Part shown: positions 40,584 through 51,334 of the stretch, piece by piece
Position numbering within the stretch: the first letter of the stretch is position 1
Layout: the number at the start of each line of letters is the position of its first letter
From: Bin5 sp034422415
Lineage (GTDB): Bacteria > Chloroflexota > Anaerolineae > Caldilineales > Caldilineaceae
DNA length: 64,000 nt
Assembly (NCBI GenBank): GCA_965202955.1
Contig: OZ241871.1
Location: forward strand, 930,001 to 994,000
Reading direction: 5' to 3'
Position numbers and translations under genes: made by a program
The notes under the pieces: generated by a model
The model's database searches: none
Told to the model about the DNA's origin: nothing
What the model saw: only the letters and a program-made list of their open reading frames with translations

Positions 40584-42374
40584 CTACTCCGCCAACGACC
40601 AGGTCTCGATGTTGTGGTAGAAGCTCCACGGCCCCGGGTCGGTCCCTTTGAACTTCCCGGAGTAACCGGTATTGCCGACCGAGCCGGTCACAAAGACGTA
40701 GGGAATGTCGTCGTGGATGATCTGCTGAATCTCCTGGTAGAAGGGCGCCCGGTCCTCCGGCGCGCAGCCCGGCACGCTCATCCCCTGCTCCAGCAGCTCA
40801 TCGACGCGCGCATTGTGGTAGCTGACAAAGTTGAAGCCGCTGCCCGGCGTGTCGAACCTTGAATGCCAGAAGGAGTCGTCGTTCGGGTCGGTGCCCAGGC
40901 CGGTCCAGCCGATGATAACCATCTCGTAGGTCTGGCCCAGCAACGCCTGCACCAGTATACCGAACTCGATCGCCTCGAACCGGATGTCGAAGCCGATGCC
41001 GTTGAGCTGGTCCTGCACCAGCGCGCCCAGGTCTTCGCGCGTCGTGTTGCCGGCATTCGTCTGCAGGCTGAGCGTCAGCGTCGCGCCCGCTTCGGCGGTG
41101 GCGCAGCCGTTGCATTCACGCACACCGTCCCCGTCGCCGTCGGTCCAGCCGGCCGCCTCCAGAATCCGCGACGCCAGCTCCGTGTCGAAGGCGTAGGGCT
41201 GGATGGACGGGTCGTGGGCCCACTCGATGGCCGGCAGCACGTTGGAGGCGATCTGATAGCCCTGGCCCAGGTAGACCTTGCTGATGATCGCCTGGTAATC
41301 CAGCGCATGCGCTATCGCCTGCCGTACGGCCAGGTCGCCCAATATCGGATGGGGCTCCTGCTCAACCAGGTTGCCCTCCTCGTCCTGACCCGGCTGCGGG
41401 TTGGCCGGATTGGCCAGGTTGAGGCCGATATAACTGTAGCCGTCGTCCTTGTATTTGTGCAGGTTCAGATTGGCATCGAGCTCTACGGTCGTCAGCTGCT
41501 CCGGCTGCACCCCGATCAGGTCCAGTTCACCGGTCTGCAGCTGGGCCAGACGCGCGCCCGGGTCCGGCACGATCTTGTAGATCCAGCCGTCCATATTGGG
41601 CGCGCCTTTCCAGTAGCTCCCGTTGCGCAGCAGCGTGGCGTTGTCGTCCCGCATCCACTGGTTGAACAGGAACGGGCCCGCGCTGACGGCCGGCTCCTGG
41701 TTCAACGGCGAGTCCATCACGTCGCTGAAGTCCTCGGCGTAAAGGTGGCTCGGCAGCCAGCCGAGACCGAGATTGTTCAGCGCGTCACATTTGACCTCCC
41801 CGTATGTGACCTGAATCGTGAGCGGATCCAGCACCTCGATGCTCTCGATATTGTCCAGGTTCGCCTTGCGCGGGGTCTCGACCAGATCGCTGGCGATGGC
41901 GTCATAGGTGAACTTGAAGTCGTCGGCCGTGACCTGCTCACCGTCGGTCCACATCACCCCGTCCTGCAGATGGAAGGTCCAGACCAGCCCGTCCTCCGAC
42001 ACCTCCCAGCTCTCTGCCATCTCCGTGGGCACGATCGCGCCGCTGAACGGGTCCTGCCCCAGAAGACCCGGGAAGAACCAGCCCAGAATGTCGAAGCTGG
42101 CGCTGTCCGCCGCCAGGATCGGATTCAGAATCGAGGCGTCCGCGCTCGACCCCTCCACCCACACGCCGCCCTGGACCGGCGGCGCAGGCGTCGGCGTCAC
42201 CAGTACCTCAACTTCAACCTCCTCCTTCTGCGTGACCACCTGCGTCACGATGACCGTTTCCTGCACCGTCTCCACCACCGGGGTCGGTTGGGCGCAGGCT
42301 GCAAGAAGGATCGCGACAGCCAGGAGCGCGGCCGCCGGCGTTACGACTGAGGGTGAAAACCGTTGTTGTCCCAT
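40584..42374 (-). CDS. Family-5 solute-binding lipoprotein of the second importer
   Basis: 596 aa from the ATG at 42374, six bases after AGGAGA. Lipobox LLAACAQPTP, then a Val/Thr/Glu/Pro-rich linker (residues 30-65). Conventional lobe order: GVWVEGSSADASILNPIL, MAESWEVSEDGLVWTFHLQD, the loop MWTDGEQVTADDFKFTY, then late lobe-II elements LAVRQAIAHALDYQAIISKV and AAGWTDGDGDGVREC. The CNGC pair after the DGDGDG loop suggests a disulfide or a Ca-binding loop. It likely binds peptides or similar. Contrast with the rearranged binding protein at 35630-38206. Confidence 0.92.
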   Translation of the reverse strand: MGQQRFSPSVVTPAAALLAVAILLAACAQPTPVVETVQETVIVTQVVTQKEEVEVEVLVTPTPAPPVQGGVWVEGSSADASILNPILAADSASFDILGWFFPGLLGQDPFSGAIVPTEMAESWEVSEDGLVWTFHLQDGVMWTDGEQVTADDFKFTYDAIASDLVETPRKANLDNIESIEVLDPLTIQVTYGEVKCDALNNLGLGWLPSHLYAEDFSDVMDSPLNQEPAVSAGPFLFNQWMRDDNATLLRNGSYWKGAPNMDGWIYKIVPDPGARLAQLQTGELDLIGVQPEQLTTVELDANLNLHKYKDDGYSYIGLNLANPANPQPGQDEEGNLVEQEPHPILGDLAVRQAIAHALDYQAIISKVYLGQGYQIASNVLPAIEWAHDPSIQPYAFDTELASRILEAAGWTDGDGDGVRECNGCATAEAGATLTLSLQTNAGNTTREDLGALVQDQLNGIGFDIRFEAIEFGILVQALLGQTYEMVIIGWTGLGTDPNDDSFWHSRFDTPGSGFNFVSYHNARVDELLEQGMSVPGCAPEDRAPFYQEIQQIIHDDIPYVFVTGSVGNTGYSGKFKGTDPGPWSFYHNIETWSLAE

Positions 42375-42742
42375 TCTTTTTCTCCTGAACTCGCAGCTCC
42401 GGATCCGTTCCCAACCCGCCGGTCTTCCGCCGAACCGGACGGAAGAGGGCGCATGGAGGGGTCTGCAAAGTCCACCCACTGCAGGACGGCAGGAGGTGGG
42501 CCCACCTTACTCTCTATTCGAACAGGAATTCTGTCAGCCAACCTACAAAAGAGCTCGCGCACCTCGCATGGGGGGCACTGCAAGGGCATATCGCCATAGT
42601 AGCACCCCCGTCGGTAGCTGTCAACACCTTTCAAGACGGTACCACCGCCACGTTCTGATTCGACGCGGCAGGGTCAACTGGCTATAATTGCCTTTGCACC
42701 TCGGCACTTACGCAGGCGCGCAGCCGCGCCAAGGGAGTCGAC
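42375..42742. other. Divergent intergenic region between binding protein and DUF255 gene
   Basis: No supportable gene. It holds the Shine-Dalgarno and promoter zones of the leftward binding-protein gene (start 42374) and the rightward gene at 42743. A GC-rich, partly symmetric patch lies at about 42468-42510. Confidence 0.4.
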
Positions 42743-44815
<2,073 letters not shown>

Positions 44816-44855
44816 CGGGCAACGACGAGGTCAACCGGAAGGCTGTCGGCGGCCG

Positions 44856-44969
44856 CTAGTGCACGGTCGGGCTATTCTCCGGCGCCATGTGATAGATCCG
44901 CGCGCGGATCTCGGGCGTCACCAGAACGTTTTTGTCTACGTCACGAAAGTCATACAGTTCGAAGGCCAT
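44856..44969 (-). pseudogene. 5' fragment of a cupin-like gene
   Basis: A strong AGGAGAG precedes the ATG at 44969 and 37 codons: AFELYDFRDVDKNVLVTPEI, then RARIYHMAPENSPTVH and TAG. This resembles the N-terminus of small cupin proteins of Chloroflexota, which continue into a histidine-rich barrel, but here it stops at once. A truncated remnant is the simplest reading; a genuine micro-protein is possible. Confidence 0.45.
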
Positions 44970-45133
44970 CGGCTTCTCTCCTGTTCGGGTCTCCTCTGGT
45001 ATGATTGTGGTGGAATCGATAACGAAATGCAAGCCGGCGGGCCATGGAAGGCGCCGGCGATGAACATTCGAGCCGCGCCAAAACGCGTCTTTCCCTGCAG
45101 AGGATCAAGCGCGCCACCGCCGAGGAGGTCAGC

Positions 45134-46027
45134 ATGGGTATCCCCGTGGGCATCAACACCTGGTCCCGCCATGTAAGCGAGCTTTTCCCCTATCTCGACC
45201 GCATCATCCACCCTTTCGATTCACTCTGGTTTCCCGATCACGTGCAGTACAACGGGCACAAGGTGTCGGAGGGCTGGACGATGGCCGTCTGGGCGCTGGC
45301 CCGCTACCCGGACAAACTGGTCGGGCATGATGTGCTGTGCAACAGCTTCCGCAACCCGGCCCATCTGGCCAAAATGGCCGCGACCGCGCAGGCATTTTCG
45401 GGCGGACGCGTGGTGATCGGGATCGGGGCCGGCTGGAACGAGGAGGAGTACCGCGGCTACGGCTGGCCCTTTCCCCGGGCGCGCGCCCGCATCGAGCAGC
45501 TGGCCGAGGCGATCCGGATTCTGCGGGCGATGTGGACAGATACACCGGTCAACTTCGCCGGCAAGCATTACCGCATGGAGAACGCCTACTGCGAGCCGAA
45601 GCCGGAGCCGGTCCCGCCGATCATGGTCGGCGGCAGCGGGGAGAAGTACCTGCTGCGCGTTGTGGCGGAGCATGCCGACTGGTGGAACTACGTCTGCCCT
45701 GATCTGGAGACATATGCCCACAAGCAGTCGGTGTTGCAGGAGCACTGCCGCGCGGTGGGGCGAGACTATGACGAGATCCTGCAGGTCGCCCATGTCAGTA
45801 TTCTGATCGCCGACAGCGAGCGCGAGCTGCAGCGGCTCAGGGATGACCCGGAGGTGCGTCCTTCCGGCGAAGGCACGATCGAGGGAACGCCCGAGCAGGT
45901 GACCGACGCGTTGCTGCGGATTGTCGAGCAGGGCGCACGCCGCATCACGGTCAACATCGCCGACCTGCCGCGCGTGGAGGGATCGTATCTGTTCGCGGCG
46001 ACGGTGCTGCCGCACCTGGCTGGGTAA
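45134..46027 (+). CDS. LLM-class (F420/flavin-dependent) oxidoreductase
   Basis: 297 aa from the ATG at 45134 with GAGGAGG five bases upstream; an earlier in-frame ATG at 45044 lacks one. Luciferase-like TIM barrel: SLWFPDHVQYNG, LARYPDKLVGHDVLCNSFRN, ALAKMAAT-type AHLAKMAATAQAFSGGR, VIGIGAGWNEEEYRGYGWPF, PPIMVGGSGEKYLLRVVAEH, ADWWNY. These are hallmarks of the bacterial luciferase/F420-dependent reductase superfamily. The cofactor (F420 or FMN) and substrate are unknown. Chloroflexota often carry many such enzymes for ether, amine or xenobiotic oxidation. Confidence 0.92.
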   Translation: MGIPVGINTWSRHVSELFPYLDRIIHPFDSLWFPDHVQYNGHKVSEGWTMAVWALARYPDKLVGHDVLCNSFRNPAHLAKMAATAQAFSGGRVVIGIGAGWNEEEYRGYGWPFPRARARIEQLAEAIRILRAMWTDTPVNFAGKHYRMENAYCEPKPEPVPPIMVGGSGEKYLLRVVAEHADWWNYVCPDLETYAHKQSVLQEHCRAVGRDYDEILQVAHVSILIADSERELQRLRDDPEVRPSGEGTIEGTPEQVTDALLRIVEQGARRITVNIADLPRVEGSYLFAATVLPHLAG

Positions 46028-46134
46028 CGGAGAGCTGAATGGGCCAGCTGCGCTCATGGGTACAGCGGCGCTTCAGATGGGATCTGGAGCTACAGGCCTA
46101 CCCTATCAAAGCATAGCCGCCAACTGCCAGATAC

Positions 46135-46341
46135 CTAACGTTCCTGGCGTTGAAAATTCTCAATAGTTCGCTGAAGTCGGAGTTGGCGAACATCAAGACC
46201 CTTGACCTTGGCGTAATGCACGACGAGTTCCCAAGCCGCGTTTACACGCGCCGCGGGCGTTTGGGCTTGCCAGAAGCGCAAATCAAATGAGCGGTCCAGC
46301 TCTTCCAGCTTTCCTCTTCGTTCAACGATGTTCCTTCGCAT
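46135..46341 (-). CDS. Small hypothetical protein (LDRSFDLRFWQAQTPAAR motif)
   Basis: 68 aa from the ATG at 46341 (a TTG two codons upstream also fits). The central LEELDRSFDLRFWQAQTPAA and ARVNAAWELVVHYAKVKG look like a conserved small-protein motif. I have seen similar short proteins as hypothetical genes beside nucleotidyltransferase or toxin-antitoxin-like genes, but that association is not visible here. Highly charged, soluble, no membrane span. Weak ribosome-binding site. Confidence 0.55.
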   Translation of the reverse strand: MRRNIVERRGKLEELDRSFDLRFWQAQTPAARVNAAWELVVHYAKVKGLDVRQLRLQRTIENFQRQER

Positions 46342-46448
46342 GATCAAGAATGTTTAAGACTTACCAGTTCAATGCAGTAACGCAATTCTAGCACAGTTGT
46401 CGCGTTCACAAAGACGGCACCTCCTCTCTCGTATCTGTCCTCTGGCCA

Positions 46449-47585
46449 CTATGACGTTTCCACCGAAAGCGAGCGCAGACGTTCTTCATCCCAGACCGCG
46501 CCCCAGCCGGGGCCGTCGGGCGGCGCGATATGGCCGTCTTCAATAATCGGCGCGTTGAGCAGCCCCCACTCCTCGCCTTCCGCGCGCAGACGCCGCGGGT
46601 CGGCCGGGCCCAGAAGCTCGTAGTAGTCGGTATTGTCGACGCAGCAGCCCGCGTGCGCGTGCACCAGCCCGTAGAGGCCGCCCGGCCCGTTGAACTCCAC
46701 GTTGGCGCCGTGCAGCTCGGCAAAATGGGCCAGCTTCAGCACCTGCGTCAGCCCGAATGTCGCCCGCGCCCGCAGCCGGTCGGTCGCGCCCTGGATCAGC
46801 CACTGCGCGGTCAGGTCGATATCGTGCATCAGCCGCTCGGTCGCCATCACCGGAATCTTCAGCCTGCTGCACAGCTCCTGGTACAGGTTCATCTTCTGCT
46901 CGTGCATCGGCTCTTCCAGCCAGATGAAGTCCAGATCCTCCATCGCCAGGCCCACCTCGATCGCCTCGCGCAAATCGTAAGAGCAGACCGGGTCGTTGAG
47001 CAGCTCGTAGTCGTCGCCGACCGCCTTGCGCACCTCGGTCAGAAGCGGGATGTCCGCCTTGCCGCCCTTGTATGTGTGCAGCTTGTAGGCATTGACGCCA
47101 AAGCTGCGGCCGCCCTCGATGTGGTCCAGGTAGCCCTTCAGGTCCATGTCCCCGGCCGTCAGATAGACAGGCAGCGAGTCCCGCACGCGACCGATCAGCG
47201 CGTAGACCGGCAGCCCGGCCACCTTGCCGGCGATGTCCCACAGGCAGTTGTCGAACTCGCCGAACCAGCCCGGCTCCTGGTAGACCCAGCGCGTGCCCTT
47301 TTGCAGCATCTGGTATAGCCGCTCGCGTGCGAACGGACTCTCGCCGATGGCGTGTGTCTTCAGGATCTCCAGTTGAAGGTTGTTGATCGAAGTCGGCGCA
47401 ATGCGGCCGGTGACGCCCCCGTCGGTCTCCACCTCCAGCATATGGGAGTACATCGGCTCGCTCGTCGCGATTCCCGCGTGCGTGTACTGGGTCCGCCGCA
47501 ACCCCGGCACCTGGATTAACCGGTGGCGGCTCTGCGTGAGCGAAGGGTGTCTCAGCGTGCGCAGTTTGACGTCGGTGATCTTCAT
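46449..47585 (-). CDS. Enolase-superfamily enzyme (mandelate racemase/muconate lactonizing), member 1
   Basis: 378 aa. N-terminal capping domain (ITDVKLRTLRHPSLTQSRHR; LQVPGLRRTQY-like loop). Barrel motifs: SFGVNAYKLHTYKGG (catalytic Lys region), first metal ligand in ELLNDPVCSYD, second in FIWLEEPMHEQ, third in VMATERLMHD, and late EFNGPGGLYGLVHAH. It probably dehydrates or epimerises a sugar acid or related carboxylate. The KLH in place of KxK suggests a dehydratase-type subgroup. First of three such enzymes within 8 kb. Confidence 0.9.
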   Translation of the reverse strand: MKITDVKLRTLRHPSLTQSRHRLIQVPGLRRTQYTHAGIATSEPMYSHMLEVETDGGVTGRIAPTSINNLQLEILKTHAIGESPFARERLYQMLQKGTRWVYQEPGWFGEFDNCLWDIAGKVAGLPVYALIGRVRDSLPVYLTAGDMDLKGYLDHIEGGRSFGVNAYKLHTYKGGKADIPLLTEVRKAVGDDYELLNDPVCSYDLREAIEVGLAMEDLDFIWLEEPMHEQKMNLYQELCSRLKIPVMATERLMHDIDLTAQWLIQGATDRLRARATFGLTQVLKLAHFAELHGANVEFNGPGGLYGLVHAHAGCCVDNTDYYELLGPADPRRLRAEGEEWGLLNAPIIEDGHIAPPDGPGWGAVWDEERLRSLSVETS

Positions 47586-47639
47586 GGCCGTGCCTCATTC
47601 GATGGCTGGATGTAGTGCAAGGCTTGTGAAGAAGGGGGC

Positions 47640-48860
47640 TTATAACTCCTGCTCTTCCTGCAAGGACTTTGCGGCAAAGATCGTGAGGTGCAACTCCTCG
47701 TCAAACATTTCGTATACTGGAGCCATACCGCTCAGCGCCTCGCTCTCATCCAAGATGATGCCGACTCCTTCGCCGCGACGCTCCAGGAAGTGCCGCCGGG
47801 CAACCTGCCGGCCTACATCATCCTCGACCGAAACCTCCGAGAGCAGGCGGGCCAGCAGTTCATTGCGGGTCGCCTGCCCGTATCGCAGGTTATCCACGGT
47901 AACCGTATTCGCCAGAGCGCCCGGCGAACACAGTTCGAGCCTGTCGGCAAACATGAACAGACGGATTTTCGAGGCAGTTCTTGAATAATCTCGATGCACT
48001 ACGGCATTGACCAGTGCCTCAAAGACAGCTCTCATGCTGTATTGAAAGCGTTCCATTCGCCCAATTTCCTTGCGCGCGGACACCTGATTGTATCTTGCAA
48101 CGAACCTGTAGGCGTCCATGACCTGCCGGTCCAGCGCGCCCCGAAAATCCTTGGCGTCAATCTGATAGTTCGCATCCTTTTTCTTGCCGCGATAGAAGAC
48201 GGCCTGGATGAAACTGTTGTAGAGGTAGTCATCGGGCCTGTCATGGCACATCAACATGCCGGCGACCGAAGCGCGGTACATCTGTCCGTCCCTGACCAGC
48301 AAACGCCGCTTCTGCAACAACTCTTCGACTTCGTTTTCCGCGGCTCCCTTTCTGATAAATCGCTGGTAAAGCTCACGACGCAGCGTCTCTCTGGTTGTAT
48401 TCGGCACGAACTGCTCATCGAAGGATATGATGCGCGCTTGGGAGCGGCTTTGCATTAATCGGGCCAACTGATCGGTGGGCATCACGCGTTTGCTGCTACC
48501 CTGACGGGCCAAGTAGCCGCCAGGGCTTCTGTGAACGAATAAGCTATGGGGAACATCTATCTTGAGTAGGAGCTTTTCGTCAAGCCGCAGCTTTTCTGCA
48601 AAAATGGGGAGCTGGGGTTCGATACTGTCCCGGCAGATTTCAACCACCGTCTTTTCGGCCTGATTCAGGTTTCGCTGGTCAAGACCGGCAATATCGCCAT
48701 GATCGTCCACACCGATCAGTATCACGCCGCCCCTGGCGTTGGCGAATGCGGCAATCTCGTCGGCGAGGCTGTCTCTGCGCGGCAACTCCCTCTTGAACTC
48801 TATAGTCGAGTCCGCGCCCAAGTGGATTTTTTCAATGAGTTCGGTCAGGCTGTCAAACAT
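47640..48860 (-). CDS. AlbA_2/Schlafen-domain ATP-binding protein (RecG-C-like regulator)
   Basis: 406 aa. The N-terminal AlbA_2 domain has ESxTIEFKRELPR-type residues DSTIEFKRELPRRDSLADEI, AFANARGGVILIGVDDHGDI, and SPGGYLARQGSSKR. The C-terminal part has a degenerate GHKL ATPase motif (VFEALVNAVVHRDYSRTASK; LELCSPGALANTV). This architecture ('ATP-dependent DNA helicase RecG C-terminal-like') is common in putative transcription regulators and defence-associated genes; it has no helicase motor. The role here is unknown. It sits alone between enolase-superfamily member 1 and the MFS gene, with the tRNA-like remnant just upstream. Confidence 0.88.
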   Translation of the reverse strand: MFDSLTELIEKIHLGADSTIEFKRELPRRDSLADEIAAFANARGGVILIGVDDHGDIAGLDQRNLNQAEKTVVEICRDSIEPQLPIFAEKLRLDEKLLLKIDVPHSLFVHRSPGGYLARQGSSKRVMPTDQLARLMQSRSQARIISFDEQFVPNTTRETLRRELYQRFIRKGAAENEVEELLQKRRLLVRDGQMYRASVAGMLMCHDRPDDYLYNSFIQAVFYRGKKKDANYQIDAKDFRGALDRQVMDAYRFVARYNQVSARKEIGRMERFQYSMRAVFEALVNAVVHRDYSRTASKIRLFMFADRLELCSPGALANTVTVDNLRYGQATRNELLARLLSEVSVEDDVGRQVARRHFLERRGEGVGIILDESEALSGMAPVYEMFDEELHLTIFAAKSLQEEQEL

Positions 48861-49180
48861 TACAGTTCTTGGAGAAGGACGTGCTTACAACGATGTTCAG
48901 GGGGTTGCCTTCCACCCTCATCAGGAATTTTTCATGCCGTACGCTGTGCCTGCTTTGCTTGGACTCTGAGGGCTTTCCCTATACGAGTTTCCGCCACTCA
49001 CCAACCTCCAGGCTCAAAGGGTTTTCTTGTGAGCCTTACAGAGGGTATACATGCCACGAGGTGCGACTTCCAGTCTCTGTCATACCAACTGAGCTATCTT
49101 GGAAAGGCTTTCAGTGAAGCCCGCTTTAGTGTAGCGCACATGTACTATGGGGTAAAAACAGATTATAGAGTTCCAACGCC
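48861..49180. other. 320-base non-coding stretch with a tRNA-like remnant
   Basis: On the minus strand ATAGCTCAGTTGGTATGACA (about 49079-49098) matches a tRNA D-arm. No matching acceptor stem, T-arm or CCA end follows, so it is at most a decayed or partial tRNA. A hairpin GGCTCA/TGAGCC lies at about 49011-49035. No protein gene is supportable. Confidence 0.35.
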
Positions 49181-50449
49181 TCAAACCGCCTCCCGGCTCC
49201 CCCGCACCACCCAGACCGTCCACAGCATCATCGGCACCACGCTCAGCGCCGCCATCGCCCAGATGATCGACGAGACGCTCAGGTTCGTGTCCAGCGCGGC
49301 GCCGATCACACTCGACGAAAGCGCGCTGCCCAGGTAGAAGAACATGTAGTCGCTGGCAAAGACCCGGCCCCGCACCTCGTCGGGCGCCATCTGCAGCAGG
49401 AGATGGGTCGAAAAGACCCAGATGACCCCGCTGCCGAGCGCGCGCACGAGCGAACCCAGCAGGACCGTCGGCAGGCTGTAGAGAGGCGCGGTCAGCGCCA
49501 CGCCGGCGATGGCGACCACGTAGGCGATTGCAATCGCCTTTTTCAGCGACGCGGGATCGTCGCCGGTGAAGCGGCGGGCCAAGATCGGGCCGATGCCGGA
49601 GCCGACGCCGGTCAAGGCGAACATCATCCCCATGCTGATGCCGCCGCCTTCGCCGATCGTGAAAAAGCGCTGGGCGATTGCCACCTGGATGACTTGAAAT
49701 GCAGTAGCCAAAAAAAGCGCAAGCATCGCCTTCTGCAGAGCGGCTACCAGAATATCCCGATTTGCGCCCAGAAAGCGCAGCCCGTAAATGTACTCGCGTA
49801 CGGCCGCGCCCACCGTCTTTTCCCCCTTTGCGGAGGCCGGCCTCTTTGGTATGCGTATCTGGGCGAGCAGCGCGGCCGAGAGCAGGAATGTGAAGGCGTC
49901 AAGCACAAACGCGGGGTAGATGCCGAACGTGCCGGAAAACAGCCCGCCCAGCGCCGCACCCAGCGCCAGCATCACCGACCAGGTGGCAGAACTGACGGCG
50001 TTCGCCGCGCCCAACTGCTCCGGCCCGGCCACGTCGGGCAGAATGGAGGTATGCGCCGGGTCGAAAAAACCGCTCAGCGCCATCTGGAGCGCAATGAGCG
50101 CATACAACAGCCAGATATCACCGGCATCGCGCACGAACAGGAAACAGAGGACCGATGCCGCACGCAGCAGGTCGGCCGTGATCAGGATCCATTTGCGGCT
50201 GTAGCGGTCAGCCACCACGCCGGCAAGGGGGTTAACCACAAACGGCGCCAGCATGCGTACCACGAAGACGGAGCCGACCGCCAGCCCCGACTGCGTCAAC
50301 AGCCCCACCAGCGAAGCCGACGCCACCAGGTTGAACCAGTCGCCCAGCAGACTGACGATCTGCCCGTACCAGAGGAAGCGGTAGTTGCGGTTTTCCTTGA
50401 GAAGAGCGCCGTAACCGAACGCCGGTTGTGCACTAGGTCTGCGGGTCAT
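49181..50449 (-). CDS. MFS transporter (MFS_3 / enterobactin-exporter-like)
   Basis: 422 aa with 12 predicted spans. Conserved VNPLAGVVADRYSRKWILIT after span 2 (motif A-like GxxADRxxR), DPAHTSILPDVAGPEQLGAA in the middle, and TTHLLLQMAPDEVRGRVFAS (read as STHLLLQMAPDEVRGR) in the second half. These mark the MFS_3 drug or siderophore-exporter family. Substrate unknown. It lies 70 bp downstream of the TIM-barrel isomerase on the same strand, so a role in moving a related carbohydrate is possible but unproven. Confidence 0.92.
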   Translation of the reverse strand: MTRRPSAQPAFGYGALLKENRNYRFLWYGQIVSLLGDWFNLVASASLVGLLTQSGLAVGSVFVVRMLAPFVVNPLAGVVADRYSRKWILITADLLRAASVLCFLFVRDAGDIWLLYALIALQMALSGFFDPAHTSILPDVAGPEQLGAANAVSSATWSVMLALGAALGGLFSGTFGIYPAFVLDAFTFLLSAALLAQIRIPKRPASAKGEKTVGAAVREYIYGLRFLGANRDILVAALQKAMLALFLATAFQVIQVAIAQRFFTIGEGGGISMGMMFALTGVGSGIGPILARRFTGDDPASLKKAIAIAYVVAIAGVALTAPLYSLPTVLLGSLVRALGSGVIWVFSTHLLLQMAPDEVRGRVFASDYMFFYLGSALSSSVIGAALDTNLSVSSIIWAMAALSVVPMMLWTVWVVRGSREAV

Positions 50450-50519
50450 CTGGTTGGCGCCCGGTTGCCGGTCGTCAACCGGAGCCGCCTGCTATTTTCG
50501 GACCACATACCGCGCTCCG

Positions 50520-51302
50520 CTACTTTCCCATCTTTCTCAGCGCCTGCAGGCAGCGCTCGACCGCGTCCAGCGGCGTGTAGGCGTCGTTCTCGTACTCGAC
50601 GATGTACCATTCGGTGCCGCCGACCGTTTCGCAGGCCTCGAAGAACGCGGCCCAATCGGTGTCATCTTCGCCGATCACCGGGTCGAAGGCCGGGTGCGGA
50701 TAGTCCTGTCCGCGGCCGTCGAGCAGGCCCTTCATCATCGGTTTCACGTGGACCGTCACCGCCCTGCCGGGGTATTTGTGAATTATCTCTACCGGCTCCG
50801 CGCCGCCGAAGATGGCGTTGCCGGTGTCGAACTGCATGATGACCGACGCCTCTGTGTTGCCGAAGAAGGTGTCCCAGGGGGTCTCGCCGTCCAAGGGCGT
50901 GAACTCGTGCCAGTGGTTGTGATAGCCGGTCCGCATCCCTTCCGGGGCCAGGCGCGCGGCAACGCGGTTGGTAAAGTCGGCCAGTTTGCGCCAGTCGTCG
51001 CGGCTCCGTCGCAGCTCCTCGGGGATACCGGGAATGATCAGCTTGTCATTGCCCAGCGCATGGTGGAAGGCGATCGTTTCATCCAGCGTGTCATCCTGCA
51101 CCAGGTCAAACGGAACATGCCAACCGCAGCACGCCAGGCCGAGCGCGTCCAGCTGGGCCTTGTACGCCGCGGCAGTGTGTCGGGGCGCGCCTGCGAATTC
51201 GACCCCGTTATAGCCCATCTGCGCCACCGCGGCCAGCGTGCCGGGCATATCCGCATCTAAATCGTGGCGCACCGAATAAAGTTGGAGACCAATCGTAGGC
51301 AT
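50520..51302 (-). CDS. Xylose-isomerase-like TIM-barrel sugar phosphate isomerase/epimerase
   Basis: 260 aa. AP_endonuc_2 fold: IGLQLYSVRHDLDADMPGTL at the N-terminus, GYNGVEFAG, YHNHWHEFTPLDG (metal His/Glu), MQFDTGNAIFGG (Asp), VTVHVKPMMKG (His), WYIVEYEND (Glu). Family members isomerise or epimerise ketoses, inosose or hydroxypyruvate-type substrates. The GLQLYSVR opening is that of a large group common in bacteria degrading plant or marine carbohydrates. It lies between the MFS gene and enolase-superfamily member 2, same orientation, consistent with a sugar-acid module. Confidence 0.92.
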   Translation of the reverse strand: MPTIGLQLYSVRHDLDADMPGTLAAVAQMGYNGVEFAGAPRHTAAAYKAQLDALGLACCGWHVPFDLVQDDTLDETIAFHHALGNDKLIIPGIPEELRRSRDDWRKLADFTNRVAARLAPEGMRTGYHNHWHEFTPLDGETPWDTFFGNTEASVIMQFDTGNAIFGGAEPVEIIHKYPGRAVTVHVKPMMKGLLDGRGQDYPHPAFDPVIGEDDTDWAAFFEACETVGGTEWYIVEYENDAYTPLDAVERCLQALRKMGK

Positions 51303-51334
51303 AGAGAACTACCCCTTTCGAGAGTAACTTTTCG

